Assembly (NCBI GenBank): GCA_030248215.1
Contig: JASANG010000397.1
Coordinates: 1-64,000 of the forward strand
Source of the DNA: Enoplolaimus lenunculus
Taxonomy: Eukaryota > Nematoda > Enoplea > Enoplida > Thoracostomopsidae
Reading direction: 5' to 3'
DNA: 64,000 bases
Part shown: piece after piece, positions 26,295 through 38,200 of the stretch
How the letters are laid out: each line of letters starts with the position of its first letter
Position numbering within the stretch: the first letter of the stretch is position 1
Program-made: the position numbers and the translations under genes
The notes under the pieces: generated by a model
Told to the model about the DNA's origin: nothing
What the model saw: only the letters and a program-made list of their open reading frames with translations
Databases searched by the model: none

Positions 26295-29200
26295 ACACTT
26301 TTCCGTTGAACGTAAATCAAATGATGCATTTTGTGACAAGGGTTAATTTTATATTGTGAACGACACATAATTGATGAATTTTCGTTGCTTTGCGCTGATT
26401 GCAGCTGTTGAATGCATCTGAAGCAATTTTGCCCAATTTGAAGTGTTGGAAACATATTTCGTTTTAGTAGGAAAACTTGGGGAACGGCCCACGATTAAGG
26501 GATTAACGTTTTTCTGTGGGACTGGAATAGCGCGAGCTTAAGCATTAGACTATTTTTTGCTTGCTTAGGCTTAGGCTTAGAAAAAGGCTCATCCTTACGC
26601 TTAGGCTTAGGCTTAGGCTTAGGAATATGCTTATACTATTGTTCCGTTTCTGTTCTATACATTAGCCAAAATTTCCGTAGTATTGTATGTTGTGTTTTAG
26701 TATTAAACGAGTGTGAATCGCGTTCAACAAATGATTGCCACGACAACGCAGTTTGCATTGATCTCGCCGACGGTTATACTTGTGCATGCCGGGAAGGCTT
26801 CAGGGATATTTCTTATGATGCTTTGAAACCTGGCCACCAATGTGTTAAAGGTAAATGCTTTCTTCATGGACCGCGGTGACGAATCCAGAAACTTTTACGC
26901 GCGAAACATAGAAAAAACTCGCGAACGAGAAGCCAAACGCAATTTTAGTACTAAATCATATTACAAAATTTTGACATTTTTTCTTCATTGAGAACTACAC
27001 TGCAGAAAATGATGAATCAAATTGGCTCTCTCCGAAATAGGCTTTGCCGGACTACACAAACTGAATCAAAATACGACACCGCCTGAGTCAAATTGGACTT
27101 ACTGAGTCGCTCGGTGAGTCGAATTTGAAACTGGCGGAGTCAAATTTTGACTCAGTTTGTGTAGTCAGGAAAAGCCTATTTCGGAAAGAGTCAATTTGAC
27201 TCACCATTTTTTTGATGTGTACGGCCTGTGCGACACGCGTTGAATCAAGCAGTATGCTTGAATTACGGTGTAAATAAGGTACAAGACTGCAAAAACGGGG
27301 GTGCGATTATTTGCTGAGCCAGCCTAGATAAGGCTCACCCCTGGGGATCGAACTGAAATTTATTCTTCGAGGGTCAAATTAACCATAGCTATGTGAGTCA
27401 AGTCTGTATTTCAGTATTTTTTAAATCTATATAATTAAAGCTGAAACGTTCCACATACGTATTTTAGGCAATTTTCCAACTGAATTTTGCAAACTTATGC
27501 AAAACAAATAAGTTTTGAATATGTTTTTTTGGCCAACTTATTGCAAAGCGACGCATTTCATTGGTTTGCTTTGCACGATAATTTCCCACGGTGCTAGAAT
27601 AACAATACAACAAACAACACATATAACCCTTACAGCGTAAAAAATCAGGCACTACACTGTAAATTCCAATGAGTCGATTAATCAATTCAGCTAGCGAGTT
27701 GGTTATTTCTGAATTAATATCAATAAACATTAACTCACTCTGAGTTGAGTTGATTATCACTCTGCGTTTAGTTGGCTCTGGGTGAGTTGCTTAATTAACT
27801 CAGAATGACTTTGCTAATAACTCAAAATTCTGAGTTCTGATAATCCTAACTCAAACTGAGTGGATTCAACTCATTCTGAGTTAAAATCAGCTCACTAAAA
27901 TTGACAGTGTAGTGTTGAGCCAAATTTAGTTTAGCTTTTTTTCATTTTAGGTGAAGTTTTACTTGTTGAATGCAACGTCAACGACCCTTCAGCTTGTGAC
28001 AGTGATTTATCGGAAGTTTGTACGTTTGATCGTGGCGGTTACCATTGTACATGCCCACCTGGTGTATATAGATTGCCGGATCGAAGATGTAAACGTAAGC
28101 GTTTACAGTCTTTATTACAATTAGCTTTCACCTATACTGCGTGCAGGTGTTTAGCTAAATAAATGAACTAATTTGCATATACAAATTGCGCAAACATCTG
28201 GTCATCGTGAAAAATTGTGACCCCCTAGAAAATTTTCTATCTTGCTTGTAAGTCAGCGAAAACCCTTGTATGCCCCTCCTGGAAACTATTTAGACCCCCT
28301 AGCAAAGTGTTGAGCTGGCTACTACAGGTTTGGGTGCCTAAAGCGGCTCTGGATTATAGAAAAATCGGAATCAAGACGATTTTATACCGGAACCGGTACT
28401 CATTATTCGCGAATTGTATGAAAATGAACATATTTTCAACGTTCTGTCATGCATAAAAGACTATGTCATTAGGGCTTGTTTGGCCGACAGATAGAAATAA
28501 CTGGTTGGGTTTCTGAAGCGTTACTTAAGTACAACTTAATACTTAAGTACGTGCTAAGGATTTACTTAACCATTTTGCTGTTTTTAAAAGCGCACTTAAA
28601 GTTTAAGTAAATACTTAAGTTGTTGACTAAATTTGATATATTACAAATTAACCGTTCAGGCATAAAAACCTTGTTCTAACTGAAACTGTAAGCTCAAGAT
28701 GCCTCCTTGATATAAAATTAAACGATTACTTTATACTTATGACAATGGCTAACATTTGGCGTTCATGTGTTTTTGATCGAAAAGTTAAGTATTAACTTCT
28801 TAGTACAACAAACAAACGCAATCATTCAAAACTATCTTTTCGGTTCCAATTGAATTTTAAATTGAAATTTAAACCGGAATCGAAATTCCGTTTGCGGCTA
28901 TGCTCTCCTATCAGCAGCCTATTTTTAGCGGCTTACTTAAGAAAAAATTATTTTCATGCGGTTTATCAAAGAAGAAAATATTTTCATTTTAAGTAAAAAT
29001 TTTCATTTTAAAAATTAAAAAACATACTGCTTACCGCAAATTTTGTTTCTTTTTTCAGTAATCAACGAATGCGCTGAGTCAAGACTTAACGATTGTTCTC
29101 GAGATGCCACCTGTATCGATACTGCAGATTCATATACGTGCCAGTGTAATCCAGGGTTTGCAGATGTATCCATTGACAGAACACGTGCCGGACGCTGGTG

Positions 29201-32200
29201 TAGACCTTGTAAGTGCCAAAAAGAAAACCTAAAATAAAAAATAGGCAAAAGTTACTTTTAGACCAGTAAGGGTTGCGCTATACTTGTGGTGCGGCGCCGT
29301 ACGTCCGGCGCCGTGCGTCGCCGTCTGTCACAATACAGTATGGTACGTCAGTAATTCGCGTACGATACCGCACCGTGACACACGGCAACGGACGACGCTA
29401 TAATAAGACGTCATCAAAAGTATAGCGCTACCCTAAGTTTGGTCGAAGTATGGCACAACCTGAGCCTCAGGGTAAAGACCGGTTTAATTACAAAACCTGT
29501 TTAATTGCCGTACCGTGGTAATACTGGCGACTCAAAAGTCACCTGGTGTACGCATGTTATTGTGGAAGTTGCATAATGAACAGGTTTCTAAAGCGAGCCT
29601 CTAGGACCAATCTTAGATCGAATTGTCGTATAAAAGACCAAAAATTTAAAGTTAAATTAAGTAATATTTGGCGTTCCGTGTTTGGCCGACCCCCTCTTGT
29701 TTAGACGGGGGTCGCTATCCATGAATATCCTAAATTATACTATAAGGAGAGTATGTTTGACACCGCATACATAACATGCCATGGTTCGCACAGGTTGTAC
29801 CCTGCCTTTGACGTTGATGATAGGGCAAAAACGCAACGCGTGCCGGGAAAATTCTTTTATAAACAGAATGTACCCAGTTGCATACTCTTGTTGAAGTATG
29901 AATCGTTTACTCTCGGTTTCAACCTTTTACCTGGTTCCAAGGGATGGGTTCCAAAAGCGCTTTTGAAACAAATTTAATACTCATATGATATTTTTACGTA
30001 TGAGTATTAAATTTGTTTCAAAAGCGCTTTTGGAACTGGACTAATTATATCCAGCCGCGCCTTGAAAACAAAGCTTTCAGATGATCCTATTGACTATTTT
30101 AATGCCTTCCAGTGGCGTACGGTATCGCTTGTCGTCGCAAAAGTGGCATAGCATTACTATTATAATGCGCATGCATTTATTTTTAATTTTAGTGCAAAAC
30201 GAATGCAACAATGGTGAAGCTGATTGTGACAAGAACGCCGAGTGTATTGATTCAGAACAAAGCTTCGAATGTCAATGTCGTCCAGGATACGCTGATATTT
30301 CGTTGGAATTCAACCGATTGCCTGGTCGCAGATGTATTGCAGGTAAGTCTAATTTTTTAAAAATTTAGCTATTTTGAATAAATTTAGAATATTTTAAAAA
30401 TTTAGCTATTTTGAATAAATTTAGAATATTTTAAAAATTTAGCTATTTTGAATAAATTTAGAATATTTTAAAAATTTAGCTATTTTAAATAAATTTAGAA
30501 TATTTTAAAAATTTAGCTATTTTGAATAAATTTAGAATATTTTAAAAATTTAGCTATTTTGAATAAATTTAGAACATTTTAAAAATTTATTTAGCACCAG
30601 ATCATCAGTATTTTAAAGTTTTGTTCGCTGTATTAGGTAAAACTGGTTACATTTGTTTATTTCGGTCGCCGTGCGCAACCGAACAGATTTTGCCTATATT
30701 TTTGTTACCAACGAATTTGGTTGCGCACGGCGACCGAAATACGTAAATGTAACCAGTTTACTGACAACGAACAAAACTTAAAAATACTGATGATCAGGTG
30801 CTAAATACATGTTTAAAATTCCTAAATTTAACCAAAATAGCTAACGTTATAAATCGAACCAATAACAGACTGCATGTGAGCGTAGCGAGCAAGAAAATTT
30901 TCAATGTCGAGGAAGGTTTTACTATAAAATACAAATTAATATAATTCCGAAAATATATTAATTGTGAGGGTTTTTGCAAAACAACGTCTTTAAACCCGAA
31001 ATTGCAAAATGTACCCTTACTGACTCTCTTCACACGTTGCGGCTGGCTGTTGTGATGCTTGCAGTTGCAAGTTTTGCAATAAATTGCAATTTTTAGCAAT
31101 TGACGAATTAATGTACCCTTACTGAATCTCTTCACAGTTGCGGCTGGCTGTTGTGATGCTTGCAGTTGCAAGTTTTGCAATAAATTGCAATTTTTAGCAA
31201 TTGACGAATTAATGTACCCTTACTGAATCTCTTCACAGTTGCGGCTGGCTGTTGTGATGCTTGCAGTTGCAAGTTTTGCAATAAATTGCAATTTTTAGCA
31301 ATTGACGAATTAATGTACCCTTACTGAATCTCTTCACAGTTGCGGCTGGCTGTTGTGATGCTTGCAGTTGCAAGTTTTGCAATAAATTGCAATTTTTAGC
31401 AATTGACGAATGCAGTCAAGCCGAACTGAACGATTGTGCGCCGGAAGCGATTTGTGAAGATTCAAAACGCGGATATACTTGCAGATGTGCAACAGGATTT
31501 ATTGATGTGTCACCGGATATAGATCAGTATCCGGGACGAGTGTGCAATCCACGTTAGTTTTTAGGATTGGTTTATACGTATAATTATACTATGTAACAGT
31601 GGCTCGGTTTCTGAAACCCTGCTTAAGTACAACTTAGTACTTAAGTACGCGCTAAATAATTACTTAACAATTTTGTCGTTTTTAAAAGCTTACTTAAGTT
31701 AAGTAAATACTTAAGTTGCTGACTAATTTTGATGTATTACAAATTATAACAGTTCAGGATATTAACTATAGTCCAAGTAAAATTGTAGACTCATCTGACC
31801 TCCTTAATACAAGGCAAAGCAATTACTTTCTTGTCTTGAGAATAGCTCACATTTGGCGTTTATCTATTTTTGTTCCAAAATTTGTGTATTTACTTAAGTC
31901 GGCGACTTAAATAGTTACTTTAAGTATAACTTAACAAATTACTTAAATAAGATCTTAGAAACCCAGCTAATATCAAACTTAGGCTTAAGTTATCTGTTCA
32001 TAGTATTTGCATAAAATATTGTTTTGCTGAGGCTTTAAATAAAGGTGCTGTTTATGCTTAAGACACTGCTTATATATGTCTTTAATAGAAAAATTTCGAT
32101 TTGCCGTCTATAACACTTTTTCCTGCGTAGATCCCGGACATTATGGGGCTAATAAACCCCAAAGTGAGCAAGCAAAATAACACACAAGTGAGCAGTGTTT

Positions 32201-35200
32201 AACAATTATTACACGTATGCGCAGTACAAAATTTTTACAAAAACGAGAAAGTCTCTAAGCTTCAATCGCCGAGTCCAAACGATAAACCTTGTATCCTGAC
32301 AATATCGGGTTCAAATTTTAGCTTGAAACTGCGTCTTGAATGAAATAGAAAATATTCTTGTGAGAAAGTTGTTACGGTATTTAACAACCTGTTTTGTTTA
32401 TGTTTCAGGGCCTGAACCAGCGATATTAGAATCAAACTCGATTGCTCAGGACAAGACAGCGTTTGGTTTGGTTAAATCGTGTGATCCACAAATTCCCGGT
32501 CAATGCTTACAAGGCGAAAAATGTACGGCGACTCAAACTGGTGAACAAATCAGACATATTTGCACTTGTCCTACTGGATCTCAAAGATATTCTCATGGCA
32601 ACTGTCAACGTGAGCAGGGTGCAAAGCCAGTTGGCCCATGTATAGAACAGGGCCGGATCGTTTTTTGAAGGGACTGTAATAGTGTCAGTTTAAGCTTTAG
32701 ACTAATTTTTTTGCTTAGGCTTAGGTTTAAGCTTAGGAATAGGCTCATTTATACACTTAGGCTTTAGGCTCAGGCTTAGGCTGAGGCTGATGAATATGCT
32801 TATGCTACTGTTCCGGTCCTGGTCTATACATGGGCCAGCCAGTTTATTTCAGACGGGTTGTTACGTTCTATACAATATTTACAATGAGGTTTCCTGCGTT
32901 TAGCGACTGTGACAAAGTTATGGAAACCGTTGGACAGAAGTTCAATGAGAGTTGACTTCGAAACTTACCCCTAGTTTCGCACTCGACGTCAGGCTGGACA
33001 TGAGTGTTTTGCAACAACTTGCGTAGACCATCTTGAAATTTGCACCTGCTAGCAACATCCCAAGCGTGTGGGTACCATGACATCATAAAAACTAGTTGTT
33101 TCCTCTGATCTCATATCCGGCCCATGTTACTTTAAGCGGCGTCCAGGTTTCTGGTTGGTCTATATCAGAGTAGGTTTAGATGCCAGATAACATTTTTTGC
33201 TTAGGCTTAGGCTTAGGAATTCATTTTTGCAACGCTTAGGCTTATGCTTAGGAATACGCTTAATCTACTGTTACGCCCATAAAAGTAACATTGGCCTCGT
33301 AACCTCTGAAATTTAAATACGGGAGGAATAACCAAGTGAATGCGGTTAGTACTTTAAAAAGGGGGCTATGCCCGGTTAGTTCTGGGGTTTCTTGTAGCAT
33401 GTACCCATGTCTGCTATGGCGCCAGAGTAAAGTTGTCTAGTAACACCACTTTTGCTGTTATAAACATATTTTATACACTTTTTCGCTCCTACCCCATCAA
33501 CAACTTTGCCAAATTATTTTAAAATTTGACCAACTACAAAATATACTACAGTCAGCAATCGTACCTAAACAGGCCTCTGTCGATTTCAAAATACTGGTAA
33601 TTGCAATTGAGGAGAGTCGCTATTTTGAGTCCCTATCAATAGAAGTCCGCATCCCTAATAAGAGTCCGTAAGCGGTTACAGTTCTTAAACGCTAATTAGA
33701 GTTCGTAAATGCCAATGAATTGTAGTGCATAAATGACTCTAGGACCAAATAAAGTTGAGTTCAAATCTTTAATGCATACTTAAGTTTTGAAAGTTCATTC
33801 CTAAGTATAACCTTGCACTTTCGCTCAAGTTTTTGAAACAAGACAAATAAACGTTTAATTCAACAGATAATTGCATGACCGGATACATTTCGGAAACGAA
33901 GAGTGGCGGAGCGTGGGTTAAAAATAAACCGAATAACAGGAGGGCACCCTCTGGAGAAGCCAAATAATCATTAGTCCCCCTTTTATTCGGGTCACTACAG
34001 TACGTTTTGTATTTGCAGCTATCGATGCATGTTCTCAAAGCGACTGTTCAGTGAACGCAATTTGTACTAATTTGCTCGAAGGATACAAGTGTCAGTGCAA
34101 ACCGGAATATCTGGATCGATCGCCACATCCGATAGTTTCACCGGGTCGCGTCTGTGTTGAATGTAAAACTGTTTAAATAATATTTTTCAGTTTTAAAAAT
34201 AAAAAACCTTCATATTAAAGTTGGAACGCCCCACATACGTATTTTGGGCAAACTTCCAACATTACTTTGTTTACAAAAATTTCTTAGAAAATACACGTGA
34301 TGGTTCTTCGTTCTACGAAAAGAAAATTTGCGTGGAAATTTTTGTGTTTTCGCTAAGTTTGCGCGTTGCGCAAAACTGGCAGACTAGTATCAATAATTAC
34401 GCTATGGATGATTAAGTTGAGTCAATTTACTCTCATTCTGAGCCATCCTTTGCCGATCACCGTATACCCAAAATGCTCATGTTTGTAATAAATTTCTTTG
34501 GCTCATATTTTTATGGCCGTTCCGGTTCTGGAGCGTCTGTAAAAGAGTAGGCTTAGATTTGAGACTACATTTTTCTGCTTAGGTTTAGGCTTAGAAATAC
34601 ACTTCATCTACTGTTACAGCCCTAAAAGTAAACAGTGGCCATTTTTATAGCAGAATTTGAAATCAGAATTCCAATTGCTAAAAGTGTACATTTACGTACA
34701 TTTGCATATGATGATTTGAGCCTGTTTTTTGATCTGGTTATATATAGTAGTATAATCAGCTAGAGATAGGTCTTGTAACTTTTGAACTAATGAATGCTTT
34801 ATTAAATTCTATTTTAGCAATTTTAACTTTTTTGAATTTAAGATATTAACGAATGCGCTGATCCTGCGTTGAACGACTGTCACGAATTATCGCAATGCAT
34901 TGACACACGAGATGGTTATTCTTGCAAGTGTCCACCTGGATTTCTTGACTATTCGTCGAGCGCAGGTCTGGCGCCGGGTCGAAAATGTTCAAACGGTGAG
35001 TTTTTTTTTCAATTTTCTTACAAACTGTTTTAACTGTTTTAACGTTTTTGAATTTTAATAATTTTAGCTTAATAATTGCAAGAATATTATACCAAATTTT
35101 GATTTTGTTATATCGCATATTATTCCGCTGGACATTATATTATTGATGCCTAAGCCTAAGCCTAAGCCTAAGCCTAAGCCTAAGTCTAAGCCTAAGCCTA

Positions 35201-38200
35201 AGCTTAAGTCTAAGCCTAAGCCTAAGCTTAAGTCTAAGCCTAAGCCTAAGCTTAAGTCTAAGCCTAAGCCTAAGCCTAAGCCTAAGCCTAAGCTTAAGCC
35301 TAAGCCTAAGCCAAAGCCTAAGCCTAAGTCTAAACCTAAGCCTAAGCCTAAGCCTATTAGCAAGCCTAAGCCTAAGCTTTATTTGGGAAGGTCTCAACAC
35401 AGCAGCCGCGTCAACCGGCGGATCCAGTTATAAAACACATCTCTACTGAATGCTATAATGTGCCAATTTTCTAAACAAGAAAATTCTACACGAAAAAGGG
35501 AGATTATCATTTCATCACAGACAAAAAATTTCAACGATTTTGCGTCGGTTCATTTAATAGCAAAACAACAGCAACTAGTGTGTGGGAGTGAAACACACAG
35601 CGAATCCAAATTTCTATTTATTCAAAAATGAAATTTTTCCAAACACATTGGGATGCGATGGTCCCCGTGCCCCCCGGCTACGCCCTTGGGGTGCGTACGC
35701 CACCGTCCTCTGAATACGCTAGTGGCCATGCCGGATTATTTGATAGTATGTCACTGTATTGTTTTCACTGAATTCTTATTATTTTTTTAATTTAGCAATT
35801 TTTCTATTTTAGCAACCAATGAATGTGTAGAAACTGAATTTAATCGGTTGCATTCGTGTGACGAAAACGCCGACTGTATCGATACACCGGACGGGTACAA
35901 CTGTGTTTGTGCGCCAGGTTTCATTGATGTATCATATACTGCAGATTTACCTCCGGGTCGTGTCTGTACCGTAGGTAAAGTGATCCTTTTATCACTGGGT
36001 CATTAATTTTAATCCTTTCTTGCATGAATATTTTCTATTTCACGATATGTCTATTTTCAAGTGAAATTCGAGACTCCCAGGCGGTAGGCGTTTACCATCA
36101 CCACTCAGCTTTAAGAGCTTGACGCTCAAATCTGTTCATAGTATATTCTATGCGAAAAATAGCCCGTATAATCATCAATTATTTTATTATATTTTGCTTT
36201 TGTAGTCACGTGCGGGCAATATGTCGTAGTCTAAGCACCTATTTTTTTACAGTTGGCATCTGAGCCGTTTCAAAAGTTAATTGACTTCAAAGCGACACTG
36301 ATTATCCCTGCAAAACTGAATTTTGTATTCTTTGAATTCATCTGTAATTTTCAATTCGACAAATTTAAAAAAATAGCTGTTTCGTCGAACCTGCAACCGA
36401 TTTTTGAACCAGTTAAACCAGGTAAGCTTGATCTACTTTCAGATAAGAATTTGTTTTTGATCTTGCCGACTCAGAAAGCATCGGATGGTTGAAAAATGAT
36501 CGCTAAGCATACTTTTAGGTTTGAACCAAAGCCTACATGGCAAAATTAGTCTAAAGTTTAAGCTTAACTGTTCCTCACTCAACTATGCATGACTGAAAAA
36601 ATATAACCGTTGTAGTAATTGTAAGCTAAGCAGTACTGTATAGAGCCCTTCACGAAACATTTGTTGCGGATACGGTGGGACTCGAACCCACGCCGTACGG
36701 ATTACCGGTCCGCTGCTCGAACCAGTGAGCTACGCAACCATGCAAACTTTTCGCTACAATGGCTCTATATACCATTTGGGTACTACAAGATACGTATATG
36801 ATTACACCGCGATACCGGCTGTCAGTCAAGGTAGGAATCAAGGACATCAGACCTTTCTACCAAGCAGCTGGAAAAGCGGGCTAGAGCGGGGATCAAACTC
36901 TCAGGCTATGGATCCTTAAGCGAGCACTCCACCACTGCGCCACGTAGCCCGCCTCTCCAACTGCATTTTTCATCGACTATATGTGTCGACCGTACACCAC
37001 CATGTGCATTGCATTTATTGCAGATGCACCAGCACAAGCATATCTCACATGCTTACACCGACGTATTGAAATATACGTATCTTGTAGTACCAAACTCAAC
37101 GACTGATTTGGTTACTTTCAGAAACTGTTTGCAATCAACTCCAAGCCGATTTAATATTTCTTCTCGACGGTTCAGGAAGCATTGGAAGTTACAGCTTCGC
37201 TGCTGAAGTTTTACGGTTTGTTCGAGAATTTATTGAACTGTTTGAAGTTGGAACGTACCGAACGCGCGTTGGATTAATCCAGTACAGCGATCGTATTCGA
37301 CACGAGTTCAACTTAAGTTCATTTAAAACTAAACGCGACGTTCGGGACGCAGTTGCGAATGTGCGTTATTTAACAGGTGGGTTTGAGGGTCGTTTCTACG
37401 CTCGAAATATCGTGGGTTTGAGGGTCATTTCTACGTTCGAAATAGTGGATACAGTGTAAATTCCAATGAGTTAATTAATCAATTCAGACGAAAAGTTAGT
37501 TATTTCTGAGTTAATTATAGTTAAACGTTAACGCACTCTGAGTTGAGTTGATTATCACGTTGAGTTGTGAGTCGGTTAATTCACACAGAATAAATTGAAT
37601 AAACTCAAAATTATGCGTTCTGATAGTCATAACTCAGACTGAGTGATTCGAGTTATTCTAAGTTAAAATCTACTTGCTGAAATTTACAGTGAATACTTTT
37701 AAGCCCGGTTGTAGCCTGTCTTTAAGCTGTTTTGTGTGTAACTGAAAATTTTGTTCACAATTAGATTTAGGCTTAGGAATATGCTTATAATTGTTTGCAA
37801 CGTTTAGAAATAATTACTATCTTTGAGATTATTGTTAGAACAATTTATTTTCATCTAAATATTGAAATAAACCGTTTTAGGGTTGACTCAAACCGGTGCT
37901 GCAATCGAAGATATGACTCGAGTTGGATTTTCAACTGAACACGGAGCTCGACCCCAATCCGATGATGTGAGCAAAATAACACCGCAGTTCTGTTGAGTTT
38001 TGAAATACTCTCAAATATGTGTATCACTGTAAATTGCAATGAGTTGATTAATCAATTCAACTTGCGAGTTGGTTTATTTCTGAATTAATATCAGTAAACA
38101 TTAACTCACTCTGAGCTGAGTTGATTCTTACGCTGAGTTTTGTAGATTCTGGGTGAGTTGATTAAATAATTCCGAAAGAATTGAATCGACTCAGAATTCT

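Noticed and set aside
26035-26455. Tyr-Ile repeat proteins on both strands
   Set aside because: Translation of the (TA)n microsatellite.
35145-35382. A real chromosome end
   Set aside because: The gene continues on both sides and TTAGGC-type DNA occurs many times across the window within mobile elements.
35064-35433. Lys-Pro and Leu-Gly repeat proteins
   Set aside because: Translation of the GCCTAA tract.
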